A DNA stretch of 64,000 nt, taken from the NCBI GenBank assembly GCA_977017575.1, contig CDRNVI010000039.1, forward strand, positions 434,001-498,000, given 5' to 3'. How positions within the stretch are numbered: the first letter of the stretch is position 1; every line of letters starts with the position of its first letter. This DNA comes from Paramoeba atlantica (lineage: Eukaryota; Discosea). The notes under the pieces were generated by a model, which saw nothing but the letters and a program-made list of their open reading frames with translations, was not told the DNA's origin and made no database searches. The position numbers and the translations under genes are program-made. Shown piece after piece: positions 19,631-28,949 of the stretch.

Positions 19631-22432
19631 CTAAGCCTCAAGTTTCAAGAAAATATGATAATTCGGACTGTTGTGAATTACCAATGCGCTCCATTCTGAT
19701 ATAACCTGCACAGAGTGTTGAACGCGAACCACTTCGGAGTGCAAATAAATATCTTCAGAGGTTCTAGGGAGAAAACGGCTTAGTATATAAAATAATCTTT
19801 GCAACACAACTTCCACAGAGAGCTGCACCGAGACGAAAATGTCTGCAATGAATATGCGAGCACAACTTGTGACATCTTGAGATTCGTACGGGATAAACTC
19901 CAAACAATGTAAGTCATAGAATATTTGATCCAGGTAATTTAAATGATCAGCCGCCCACGAAAATGATTTGGATTCCTTTGCCTCTCCGACAATTTGTGTT
20001 AACTGAGAAAGATCAGCTAATATTTTAACACAAGTAACAGCGCATACCACGTTCCTGCGCAGCAGCGAATTTAGTAAAGTTGCGTATGGGTTAGCTAGAG
20101 TAAGAATATTAGAAGCATGTAAATACTCAGAACCAAATTTGGAAAATGCGGAACTTGATACATCACAAAGGACGCCAACAAGCACGGAATCCAGAAAGGT
20201 CGACAATTGTCTTTGATTGGAAGCAGTCCATCCTGGACTAACAGTGGTATTCAGAATTTGTAAAAGGGAAATCACCAACTGTGAAAAATTCTTCATATGC
20301 GCACCTTTTTCTAGGACAGAACACAAGTCTTCCATTAGCCAAGTCGAGGTCTCACCATTTTTAATGCCGTCAACAATTTTATTTGCATTTTCTTGCTTGG
20401 TGACAACAGTTTCAAGAACTAGTTCCCACAATGTATTGCGCCTTGGTTTCGTATCCGCCTGGGGTTCATTCTGAATAGAACATCTATTTATGCTAAGATC
20501 CGTGATAGAAAGAATTCTTGCAAATGTATAACTACGTTGCTTTTCGCTACGCAAAGCTGAGAGTAATACCACAATTCCCGAGTTTACCTGACGGAGCAGC
20601 ATTGAAAAGTCTGAACTTATCCCGGAAGCTTGATTTTCATTCTGCAAGAAATGAGATGCATCCAGTGCACATAGCTGTACCAATGACAGTTCTTGAGAAA
20701 GTTTCACCAACATTTCGCGGGATTTAATCGCAGAACTTCGAGATGCAGGAAGATTCATACCAGACAAAATTAATACTAACGATAGAAAACACATTTCTGT
20801 TGGATGAACTTCTGCTTCGAGTTGTTGTTGCGCTAGAGAGATGTCAAGCAAATAAAAAAGACGTCTTGCACGTTGAATAAAATCGTTCCTCGTGTCGGAT
20901 GCAACAGGAATCGCGCACAAGCGCTGGTCTATGATTTCTTTTATTAAATGCAAACCTCCAATTGCAGCCGAATCCTCGCTGGCAGGCGCTTCCTTTTGGA
21001 AACCTATCGCCATAAGCACCCTGTTGTACAACCAGATGATTTCATCTACAGAACTACAGGAGCCATCAATGATACGTGAAAGTTCCTTTAAAGTCCATCT
21101 TCGAACAGAGAAAAATACACGCGGAATCAACAACAGGAGAACAACACTCCGAAACGTATCCTCTTTTTCTATGTGCAAGAGTGAGTTCAACACAGTCGCC
21201 TCTTGGAAAAACCATTGCTCGGTCTTCAAATTTGAAGACGAATGAAACAAACGAAGTACAGATTCAATACCTTCGAAAGGTACCTGTAAAATGCCCGCCG
21301 CATCAAATCTGTGACATTTCAGGCAATTAAATATTACAAGCCACGGGTTACGAGAATTATAGGTGGCTATGCTGTACTCCAAAATAATTTCATGAAAGGA
21401 AGAAGCAGTGTATGCGTCGCCCAATGCTGACCCTAAGGAAACTTGTGGAGTGTCATACAGCGAATGTAAAACGTGAAGAGTAAATTTGTGAGAAAGAAAA
21501 GCGCAGACAGAGTGCCCCCATGAAAAACTTTCTGACGGTGGATGGGTTTCGTCAGGTTGAAAGTTTAGCCCTTTCTTTTCACACTGATGCTCAAAAATGT
21601 ATGAAAAGTCATCCCACAGCCTCGACAGTGATGTTTGAGGACAAGAAGATTTAAGTTTTTTACTAATGGCTAGTGCGATTCTCAAATCTCTATCCGTTGA
21701 CGTGGCGTCAAGAGAAGTCGCTGCATCGGAAATCTCTTGAGATGAGTAGCAGAATTCAGATAACAGTGGAAGCGTCGTTTGTACTTTACGCAAAGAAACT
21801 TCGTCAGAATGTTTAGAGAGTAGCTGCTCAGAGCCTTGTCCAGTAGAGTCCAGATTTACATCAAAACGAAAAGCCGATAGAGTGGACGTTGACGATATCG
21901 TATCCGTTCGACGAGGTGGTAGAGTCCTTAAGAGGGGGAAAAACGATTGAAAACGATCCACTTGTTTGCGAATACTTGACTGAATGATTTTATTTGTATT
22001 CGCAGTAGCAGATGCTGCATTCTTCGCAGATACAGGGATCGCATGACGTAGACAGTTGCGAAAAACGAGCTGTCGTGCACATTTCTGAGCATATTCTGAG
22101 CTATAGATCGTACGCGCCTGACGTTTAGGAACCGTATCAAGCGTGGTTCTTGCTGTAGCGCTTCCTCGACGAAAAGACTGTATCTGGGAACAAGCTCTTT
22201 CCAGATGGTAATTATCGCGCAAAGGAGATTCTTCTTTCCATGTTTTTTCCGCGGATGCATGGGTTGAAATTGACTCATTTAGAAGTTTCGCGCGCTGTAG
22301 GGCCTGGGTAAAAGGTATGTTATTCATCAGAGACAAAAACGAAGCGCCTTGAAGTTTCGACTGAGCACGCAATTCCCGCAACTTGATGTCGTGAGTAGTT
22401 GATTCAGGCGGCGCGTATCGAAGAGCTTCCAT
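19631..22432 (-). CDS. Large helical protein, possible Nup93/Nic96 nucleoporin
   Basis: The 933-residue protein is nearly all alpha-helical after a polar N-terminus of about 200 residues. Several pieces line up in order with the Nup93/Nic96 alpha-solenoid. YSSEYAQKCARQLV sits near the start of the solenoid. NPWLVIFNCLKCHRFDAAGIL corresponds to the family's W-x-LIYYCLRCG-x-x-xAA site. VDEIIWLYNRVLMA corresponds to the EDYLWLKL site. Nic96 proteins form the scaffold of the nuclear pore inner ring, and length agrees. The match is by eye and weak at single positions, so other alpha-solenoid proteins remain possible. It is a complete frame with no sign of decay. Confidence 0.48.
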   Translation of the reverse strand: MEALRYAPPESTTHDIKLRELRAQSKLQGASFLSLMNNIPFTQALQRAKLLNESISTHASAEKTWKEESPLRDNYHLERACSQIQSFRRGSATARTTLDTVPKRQARTIYSSEYAQKCARQLVFRNCLRHAIPVSAKNAASATANTNKIIQSSIRKQVDRFQSFFPLLRTLPPRRTDTISSTSTLSAFRFDVNLDSTGQGSEQLLSKHSDEVSLRKVQTTLPLLSEFCYSSQEISDAATSLDATSTDRDLRIALAISKKLKSSCPQTSLSRLWDDFSYIFEHQCEKKGLNFQPDETHPPSESFSWGHSVCAFLSHKFTLHVLHSLYDTPQVSLGSALGDAYTASSFHEIILEYSIATYNSRNPWLVIFNCLKCHRFDAAGILQVPFEGIESVLRLFHSSSNLKTEQWFFQEATVLNSLLHIEKEDTFRSVVLLLLIPRVFFSVRRWTLKELSRIIDGSCSSVDEIIWLYNRVLMAIGFQKEAPASEDSAAIGGLHLIKEIIDQRLCAIPVASDTRNDFIQRARRLFYLLDISLAQQQLEAEVHPTEMCFLSLVLILSGMNLPASRSSAIKSREMLVKLSQELSLVQLCALDASHFLQNENQASGISSDFSMLLRQVNSGIVVLLSALRSEKQRSYTFARILSITDLSINRCSIQNEPQADTKPRRNTLWELVLETVVTKQENANKIVDGIKNGETSTWLMEDLCSVLEKGAHMKNFSQLVISLLQILNTTVSPGWTASNQRQLSTFLDSVLVGVLCDVSSSAFSKFGSEYLHASNILTLANPYATLLNSLLRRNVVCAVTCVKILADLSQLTQIVGEAKESKSFSWAADHLNYLDQIFYDLHCLEFIPYESQDVTSCARIFIADIFVSVQLSVEVVLQRLFYILSRFLPRTSEDIYLHSEVVRVQHSVQVISEWSALVIHNSPNYHIFLKLEA

Positions 22433-22813
22433 TTAAAAGGATATGACTTCAATTATTTTTGAGAAAAACTTACGGCCTAACCCAAACACTAGCCGTGAAT
22501 TGTTAAATAAAGCACAGTAGAGCAAATAATAAGTGGAACAAATACTAAATAAAAAGAAAAGTTGTTTCTTTTTAAAGATCCGGATGACGCATAAATTTAA
22601 TGAGTGAGGGTTCAATGAATATATGTTTGCGAGTAGGAACTCTATTAATTATGGGGCCAAACAGGAAAAGTGCACTCTAGGCTATAAATGACATCGATTA
22701 ATACAATCAATTATTTGTCGACATTGTTAGAGAACAAAGAATCAGAGTGTAGTACAAGGGGAACTTATATTGTGCTTGGAATAGAAAATGTCGCATATAG
22801 AATAATTACAAAC
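22433..22813. other. Intergenic, nothing seen
   Basis: AT-rich spacer without recognisable features. Confidence 0.5.
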
Positions 22814-24355
22814 TTAGAAATCTTTACGTAGACGATTTTCATCGATAGTAGGAATATCCACAGGAACTTCATGAAGCCGAAATAGCTCACGAAAGTCACG
22901 ATCTGCTCTTTCTATATCTCCAAGAGCTTCAAGAACTGTCGCACGAGCGCGAAAAACTTTGTGCATGGACAGAAATTCATCACGCTCTAAAATAGATGTT
23001 AAGATTTTAAGTGCCTCGTCATTCCTCCCTTGTTGTCCTAAGGCCACAGCGTAACCAAGTTCGGCTCGGTCTTTCTGTTGCATCAACAAGTCTCGGGCCA
23101 TTTGTTTTTGCCGTTGCAAGTAATCAGTCGTGCCGATACTACCGGAAGGAATACTGCTGTACGTTTTATCAATTTGCTCCAATACAGAGTAAAACTTGCT
23201 ATCGTGTGTCAGGGAACCTTTTAGGGAAGGTGTGCCAAGCCGAGATGCGACGTGTTCCAGAATATCAGCGCTTGTCGGAGCCTCATTCAAAGCCCGAAGG
23301 TAGGATGCTGCCTCAGCGGACGGTTTGCTTTTATCTTTTTCGGAAAGACGATCTATGGCATCATACACAGCATTCAAAGCACCTGCGTTGTTGCCCCTAA
23401 TATTTCCTGAGAAAAGGCGAAACCGATTTTGCAATTCCTTAGCTTTAACACTATCCCACGGTTTGTATGATATAGTGTCTACTTCACACGGGCGCACAAA
23501 ATCATAATCCCGAAGCTCGGCCTTCACAAAAATAGGCAACAACGCCCGCACCTCCTCCTTGGTGAGTTCCTCCAACCCATGCTCCTTCACCAGCGGCGTC
23601 AAACTGGGGGCCGTGCCGTGGAGGCGCTCCACCGTCTGTTGCACCGCACGAGAGCCCCACTTCCCCCCTTTTCTCTCCGAGGCATACATCTCCGCCACCC
23701 ACTGCCTCACAAACAACCCCGCCGCACTCTCCTCCCTCCCCCCCTCCACCACACACTCCCCCACCGCCCCCCGTTGCCTTAACTCCGCATTCAGATGCGC
23801 GATCGCGACCTGAAACCTCTCCGCGGCACTCCGCGGGGAGCCGCGCAACCCATGCGCCACCGGGGACCCCTCCAGCCACTCCTCCCCGAGCGCCACCGAC
23901 AACGACCAGTCCCGGGGGCTGTGCTCCAGCGCCTGCTGCAGGCTCCCAATGGCGCGCTGCCGGGCCTGCAGGGCCGTGGTGGTCTCCACGGCCTCGGCTG
24001 CAGCGTTGGTAGCGGAAGTCACTTTTACTCGTGTAAGATAGTGAGCCCGTGCGACCAGCGCGAGTCCGAGCTCCCGCATGGGCCCCGCGGCCTGGTGGTT
24101 GTTTTTTGGATTGGGCAATACCTCCAGCGCGCGTGAGGCGTCGGCCAGCCCCGAGGGGAGGTCCCCGAGCTGGAGGAAGGCAAAGGAACGCGCCAGGAGG
24201 GGCTCGGGGCGGGAGGGGAGTTTGGAGGCGATGAGGGCAGTGAGGGTCGAGAGGAGAGGGGGGAGGGCGGGGGGTGGGGGGAGGAGGCAGGAGGTGGGCC
24301 AGAGGGGGAGGAGGGAGGCGAGGGAGGAGGATAGGGGGGTACCCCGGCGTAGCAT
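22814..24355 (-). CDS. TPR-repeat protein with GC-rich 5' half
   Basis: The 513-residue protein has tetratricopeptide-like helical pairs at two places: about 50-170 (LLARSFAFLQLGDLPSGLADASRALEV type) and about 430-500 (AELGYAVALGQQGRNDEALKILTSIL; ARATVLEALGDIERADRDFREL). The middle is helical and not recognised. The N-terminus is rich in Leu, Ser and Pro and has one Arg pair, and might direct the protein to mitochondria. TPR domains mediate protein binding; the partner is unknown. The first 270 codons are very GC-rich and the last 240 are ordinary. Confidence 0.68.
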   Translation of the reverse strand: MLRRGTPLSSSLASLLPLWPTSCLLPPPPALPPLLSTLTALIASKLPSRPEPLLARSFAFLQLGDLPSGLADASRALEVLPNPKNNHQAAGPMRELGLALVARAHYLTRVKVTSATNAAAEAVETTTALQARQRAIGSLQQALEHSPRDWSLSVALGEEWLEGSPVAHGLRGSPRSAAERFQVAIAHLNAELRQRGAVGECVVEGGREESAAGLFVRQWVAEMYASERKGGKWGSRAVQQTVERLHGTAPSLTPLVKEHGLEELTKEEVRALLPIFVKAELRDYDFVRPCEVDTISYKPWDSVKAKELQNRFRLFSGNIRGNNAGALNAVYDAIDRLSEKDKSKPSAEAASYLRALNEAPTSADILEHVASRLGTPSLKGSLTHDSKFYSVLEQIDKTYSSIPSGSIGTTDYLQRQKQMARDLLMQQKDRAELGYAVALGQQGRNDEALKILTSILERDEFLSMHKVFRARATVLEALGDIERADRDFRELFRLHEVPVDIPTIDENRLRKDF

Positions 24356-24706
24356 GGGGAGAGGAGGAATATAATATAGAGGGGTAGTGGAGAAAAGGGT
24401 GTCAAAAATAGGGGTGTAAAAATGTGGATGAGAGGGATGGTGAATTGAATGGTTTGACGGTGCTCAACCAAAAAGGTTTCGAGAGATGAATTTGGCATCA
24501 TTTTGTGCAATTCATGAATATACATGGATTGAATGCAACACGGTTAGGAAAGTGACATAGGAAGTTTCTAATTAGGTAAACAGAAGTCCATCCAATGAAC
24601 TCTACTTTTCTTATATTTTAAAAGATAGCAACACTCGTGCATTGATCATGCGTTTATTAAAAAAGGAATAAATACAATCTCACAATTAAACACCTACTGG
24701 ATTGTC
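24356..24706. other. Intergenic; pyrimidine-rich AG-free leader of the TPR gene
   Basis: On the sense strand the bases just upstream of the TPR start (24356-24435) are mostly C and T with no AG. The rest is AT-rich with no gene. Confidence 0.5.
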
Positions 24707-25495
24707 TTAAGATTCGTCCTCGTCCTCTACCCATAACGCGATATTATCCTTTAAGAGCTGCAGAATCAGACTCGCCTCCTTATACGTCTCCTCATCCAGC
24801 GCGTCGATCTCATCCAAGGCTTTCTCATAAGCCTCCTTGGCGAGCGTCAGCCCCTTCTGCGTCTCCTTCAGAATTTCATAATAAAACACTGAGAAGTTCA
24901 GCGCAAGCCCCAGTCCAATCGGGTGGGTTGCGGGGAAAATCTCCATCGTAAGCTCCGAGGCCGCCTTGTACGCCTCCAGCGCCGCCTGTCGAGCCTCCGC
25001 CTCCTCCTCCTCACTCGCCTCCGCGTGGTACCGATGGTAGTCCCCTTTCATTTTCAAATAAAACACCCGCGACTCCCCGTCCGTGGTCCCCGGCAACAGG
25101 TGGGTATCCACCAGTCGCACCACACTACGCGCAATCTCCGCAATCTCCCGCTCCATCGTTTTGCGGTACGCGGTGGCGTGGGGGGCGTTCCCCGAGGCCC
25201 GGTCCCGCTCCCGGGCCTCCACGGTGTGCGCCACGCGCCAGGCCGCGCGGCGGGACCCGATCAGGTTCTTGTACCCGACACTGAGCAGGTTGCGCTCCTC
25301 CGCGGTGAGGTCGGGGCTGGGGGCGGTGACCAGGCGGGAGAGCAGCGTGAGCATGTCCTCGTAGCGCTCGGCCTGCTCCGCGAGCCGGATGAGGGCGAGC
25401 AGGGCGTCCCGGGAGGGGGGCGCGGGGAGGGGGGCGGGGGGGTGGGGGAGGTTCTCGGGGTGGGAGAGGGTGCGGAGCCATTCGAGGGTGGACAT
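24707..25495 (-). CDS. 14-3-3 protein
   Basis: The 262-residue protein is a full 14-3-3. Hallmarks are LLSVGYKNLIGSRRAAWRV (the Lys and Arg of the phosphopeptide pocket), FYLKMKGDYHRYHAE (the Arg-Tyr pair), and GLALNFSVFYYEI, followed by TYKEASLILQLLKDNIALW. 14-3-3 dimers bind phosphoserine and phosphothreonine motifs in many signalling proteins. The acidic tail EDEDES is usual. The first 35 residues are odd: Pro/Ala-rich and GC-rich, unlike the typical short N-terminal helix, and they may weaken or change dimer contacts. The 3' half has ordinary composition. Confidence 0.97.
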   Translation of the reverse strand: MSTLEWLRTLSHPENLPHPPAPLPAPPSRDALLALIRLAEQAERYEDMLTLLSRLVTAPSPDLTAEERNLLSVGYKNLIGSRRAAWRVAHTVEARERDRASGNAPHATAYRKTMEREIAEIARSVVRLVDTHLLPGTTDGESRVFYLKMKGDYHRYHAEASEEEEAEARQAALEAYKAASELTMEIFPATHPIGLGLALNFSVFYYEILKETQKGLTLAKEAYEKALDEIDALDEETYKEASLILQLLKDNIALWVEDEDES

Positions 25496-25640
25496 GGGGG
25501 GGAGGGAGAGGGAGAGGGGTGGGAGAGAAGGGAGGAGAGGAGTAGGGGGTGGGAAGAGTAGGGTGAGGGGTGTAGAGTGTAGAGTAGGGGGTGGGGAGGT
25601 GGTGTGGGGGGATTGTGTTGAGGGGGTGGAGATGGTACAA
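25496..25640 (-). promoter_or_regulatory. Pyrimidine-only leader upstream of 14-3-3
   Basis: The sense strand is almost purely C and T for about 140 bases up to the ATG, with occasional A but no AG dinucleotide. It may act as a splicing polypyrimidine tract or as a pyrimidine-rich 5' untranslated region. The complementary purine strand could form a triplex or quadruplex structure. Confidence 0.5.
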
Positions 25641-25763
25641 AAAAGGAAGGCTTGTTTTCAATACAGATAAAAGTATTTGTAAAAAGTATATGGTAAGTTA
25701 GTGCGTACTTGTGCATGTGCTAAAATGAATAGCGAAACAAAACTTTGGTATTTAGAAAACAAG

Positions 25764-26483
25764 TCATAAAAGCTTCAGCTTCTCGCAGTCTTGTCCGTCT
25801 ACAAAAACATTGTAGGGAATCGGATCTGTACCTGCAGGATCGGAAAGGCAATTCCCTGTAAGGTCAGCTTGAATGAGCCCTGCAGGCAGCCGAGAAAGAT
25901 CGAGTTGGCCAGTAAAGAAATTATTCCCTGCGCGCAAGTACTGTAAGGAACACGGTAACGCCGTTAGATTCAATGGACCTGTAAAAAAGTTGCGATACAG
26001 ATAGAGCCCAACGAGACCCTGGGGAAGACGTGTGAGGTCGACATTTCCTTGCAGTTTGTTATCATTCATCCGCGTCGAAGCCAAATCTCGTGGCAAAGAA
26101 GTGAAATCAACAGTTTCGGAAAATGCATTGGTAAACAAGGAAAGCGTGCAGAGTGAATCAGGCAGAGCTGAGGTATCAATTTCCCCTGTGAGCAAATTGT
26201 CGTTTAGAAACAGGCGAAACAGAGAAGGGGGAAGTGAGCCCCATGTAAGGTTGCCTTCGAGTGATTGCATGGTCCAACGAATTTGGTAGACTTGCTCGTC
26301 TTCCACATTACAGGAGACACCTCGCCAGTTACAACCAGGAGTAGTTTCCTTCCAGGAATCTAACCTCATCTTTAGATGTTGAGTGAATGACATGAGGAGC
26401 AGTTCTGGAGGCAGTATGGACCCCCTGACCTTTCCCGCTCGCGTGGGAGTTGCGTCCATAGAAGTGAGCAATTGGAAAGCCAT
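25764..26483 (-). CDS. Leucine-rich-repeat protein, family member 1
   Basis: The 239-residue protein has a head of about 70 residues followed by six to seven repeats of about 23 residues with the pattern LPxxLxxLxLxxNxFxGxxDLxxLP. The head carries KVRGSILPPELLL, then W-x-x-x-x-x-G-CNWRGVSC, the same layout as the LRRNT cap of plant LRR receptors. Two other genes in the window (49271-49984, 59355-60188) share this architecture, so this is a family. There is no clear signal peptide and no membrane anchor. Similar short LRR proteins occur in kinetoplastids, where surface or secreted roles are proposed; function here is unknown. The end has a Cys-containing cap (GQDCEKL). Confidence 0.85.
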   Translation of the reverse strand: MAFQLLTSMDATPTRAGKVRGSILPPELLLMSFTQHLKMRLDSWKETTPGCNWRGVSCNVEDEQVYQIRWTMQSLEGNLTWGSLPPSLFRLFLNDNLLTGEIDTSALPDSLCTLSLFTNAFSETVDFTSLPRDLASTRMNDNKLQGNVDLTRLPQGLVGLYLYRNFFTGPLNLTALPCSLQYLRAGNNFFTGQLDLSRLPAGLIQADLTGNCLSDPAGTDPIPYNVFVDGQDCEKLKLL

Positions 26484-26921
26484 GTAATTTCGCGGCTGAC
26501 GGGTAACTTAAGATGGGTAAGATATGGATACAAAACTATATTTTACGCTACTGATAATTAAATTAGAGGGTGAAACGACAGCGAGAAAGGGAAAAGAAAA
26601 TAAAGTCGAGTACATTCTCCGACATAAAAAAATTGTTGCCTTTCTTTAGAACCATGCCAAAAAAGAATGCGTTGGTACAATATTTTGGTGTTTCAGAAAA
26701 TAAAAAGAGAGAGATTAATCCGTTTTTTTACCCGCAAAGATTGATTTTAAAACGTGAGAAAAAATCAAGATCACACTAAAACGCGAATAATCCATTGCCC
26801 TGCTGGGAAAACGGATTCAAGAGAGGGATGCGAAAAATGATACAAATAGCAATATGAACACAAGGTAAAGGAGCGACTCATAAACGGTAATTTTACAAAA
26901 TGAAGCCCCTTTCAAAATTTA
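26484..26921. other. Intergenic, nothing seen
   Basis: Spacer with A-rich plus-strand sequence. A 69-codon plus-strand frame (26570-26779) is Lys-rich from A runs and is not considered a gene. Confidence 0.5.
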
Positions 26922-28013
26922 CTACGCAGAAGAGCTGTCGCTGTAGCTTGATTCGTCGGAACTGTACCCTCCCGAGCTTTTGCTGTTCGAAGAATCGGAT
27001 GACCCATCACTTGAGGAAGCACTACTCTCTGAGTCAGAAGATGAAGTGTCGGAGGAAGAGCTGGAGGCGGATTTTTCTTGCTTCTTCGCCGCTACTTTTT
27101 TGACAGTAGGACGACTGGTCCGGGAGGACCTCTTTTTGCTAGTCACCGTTCCGTACTGGCGGGTGTACTCCTCCATTTGACGTGCGTACTCAGCCTTGAC
27201 TTGCGTCTCCCGGGCGGCGTACTTCGCCTTAACTTCCTCGGAAGCATTTTTCCACATCTCTCCCACAGCCTTGGAGAGTTCCGGTACCCCAAATTGGGGG
27301 TTGTCCTGCTTTACCTGCTGACGCACGTCTGCGAGGTACATAAAAAACGCCGCCATTGGCCGTTTCGGGGGTGGAGGACGATCATTGTCCACATCCTCCT
27401 CCGCCATCTGGGGTTTACCCTTCTTACCCTCCTTTTTTGTAGCTCCTCGCTTCGGGACGACCCCACCTGCTTGCTTGAATGCTTCCAGCTCCACCTCATA
27501 CCGTTTCTTCTCCTCCTCTGCTTTCGCAGTGTAGTGTGCCTTCTCCTCATCTCCGATCGCCCTCCACATCTCGGCGGTGCGTGACGCGATCTCGGTGATG
27601 CGCAGCCCGGGGTTCTCTGCCTTTAACTTCGCACGCGCGTCCGCGGAGTACAGAAAATACACGGACAGCGGTTTCTTCGGCCCCGTGGGGGCTGTGCTGG
27701 CCACCACCGGCGCGAGCTCCTCCGACTTCCCCTCGGAGCGTCGGGTACGGGGCTTTCGAACTTTGGATCCGGCTTGGACGGCTCCCTGCTCGGAACGTTT
27801 CATGGCCTCCACAAGATCGCGCTGAAAAGCAGGCTCCTCGAATTTTTTCGTGATGACTTCCTTCAGCATGGCATTGTCCTCAGCGGAGAAGGTGAGCTTG
27901 TATTTATGCTCCAGGCGTTTGCGTAAGATTTTAGTGGTAGCGACGTCCACGCCGAGTTCATCGATGAGCGAAGAAACGTCCTTGTACACCACCGCCTCCT
28001 CCGGTATGGACAT
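26922..28013 (-). CDS. TDP1: TDP1-like chromatin protein: DEK-C domain plus two HMG boxes
   Basis: The start is placed at the Met at 28013 (MSIPEEAVVYKDVSSLIDELG), giving 363 residues; the frame is open a further 38 codons upstream. Residues about 8-75 form a DEK C-terminal-like helical domain. Two HMG boxes follow: one begins PKKPLSVYFLYSADARAKL, the other PPPKRPMAAFFMYLADVRQQV. The tail is basic (KKRSSRTSRPTVKKVAAKK) and then a long Ser/Asp run. This order is that of trypanosomatid TDP1, an abundant protein that keeps active chromatin open at Pol I-transcribed loci. It is one of the better lineage clues in the window. The acidic serine tail is a likely CK2 target. Confidence 0.85.
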   Translation of the reverse strand: MSIPEEAVVYKDVSSLIDELGVDVATTKILRKRLEHKYKLTFSAEDNAMLKEVITKKFEEPAFQRDLVEAMKRSEQGAVQAGSKVRKPRTRRSEGKSEELAPVVASTAPTGPKKPLSVYFLYSADARAKLKAENPGLRITEIASRTAEMWRAIGDEEKAHYTAKAEEEKKRYEVELEAFKQAGGVVPKRGATKKEGKKGKPQMAEEDVDNDRPPPPKRPMAAFFMYLADVRQQVKQDNPQFGVPELSKAVGEMWKNASEEVKAKYAARETQVKAEYARQMEEYTRQYGTVTSKKRSSRTSRPTVKKVAAKKQEKSASSSSSDTSSSDSESSASSSDGSSDSSNSKSSGGYSSDESSYSDSSSA

Positions 28014-28306
28014 GATAAAAGTAGGAAGAGAAAGATAGTCTATATGAAGTTTAGGGACATCTTCATACCAAGGCACTTTTACATGACATTTCTTTCGCAA
28101 TGTTTCATTATACATATGATGATACATATTTCTTCATTATACGTATGATGAAATTGATTTGGGCACCATTCACTTGGGTCTCTAAAAATAAGAAGAGAGA
28201 TTGTTCAGATAGTTCGATTGAGGAACTATGTGATATTGTGAATCAAAAAACTGCCTCGAACTCCTAAGATGTTGACCTTTATGCTGGCCAATAGAACATG
28301 TGAGTG

Positions 28307-28675
28307 TTAGGGAAACACTTGCGGAGTCCAAGGATATCGCCTCGTGCCGCCTCGAATACCATCCGGGGAATCTTCCCACATTTTCGCCCCTTCGCCTGTG
28401 CCCTGCATGGGATAATTCCAGACCAACCAAATGAGACATCCCCAAAGAATCAAAGATAAAGCAACCGAGAGGATAAGAGGTACTTTCGTGTTGTGATGGT
28501 AGAAAACGTGACCCCTTTTGCCCTTGTGCCACCCATTGGACCAAAAAAGGGTTTCCCAATTTGATGTGCTTCGAGACGTTGCGCTTTTGTGAAGTTGATC
28601 GTTCCCTATATTTGGCGGTTGCCATTTCGTACGTGTGCCAAAATTTTGAGATGTAGGAAAGGCCGAGGAGTCCAT
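28307..28675 (-). CDS. Small single-span membrane protein, unknown
   Basis: This 122-residue frame has one clear membrane segment near residues 67-90 (VPLILSVALSLILWGCLIWLVW), preceded by a basic, Ser/Asn-rich N-terminal part and followed by a Gly/Arg-rich tail. Small single-span proteins like this are common as mitochondrial complex subunits or assembly factors, but I recognise no family. A second minus-strand frame in another phase (28182-28694, 170 codons) overlaps it. I prefer the 122-residue frame because of the membrane helix. Either could be wrong. Confidence 0.45.
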   Translation of the reverse strand: MDSSAFPTSQNFGTRTKWQPPNIGNDQLHKSATSRSTSNWETLFWSNGWHKGKRGHVFYHHNTKVPLILSVALSLILWGCLIWLVWNYPMQGTGEGAKMWEDSPDGIRGGTRRYPWTPQVFP

Positions 28676-28949
28676 CAGGGGATTTCTCGTACAAATTAAT
28701 GTTTGTGAAAATGATAGCGAAGATAGATCCTATCCAGATTAAAAAAGACTAACTGGCCTTAGTTTGTACTGTAATCATCTCTGCCTGATCCTAATTAATG
28801 AGGAACAAAAATGGAAAGCACAATAATTCAAATATCGGCAAACGAAGTACGATGTGAAAAGTGAGCAAACAAATTAGGTGATTTTCTATAGTTAAAATGG
28901 ATAGAATCATAGTAGACCACTCGTGATATAGAGTCACAACAGAATAGAT

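Noticed and set aside
28182-28694. 170-codon minus-strand frame overlapping the small membrane protein
   Set aside because: It has no membrane segment or domain; the overlapping 122-residue frame with a clear helix is favoured, though not proven.
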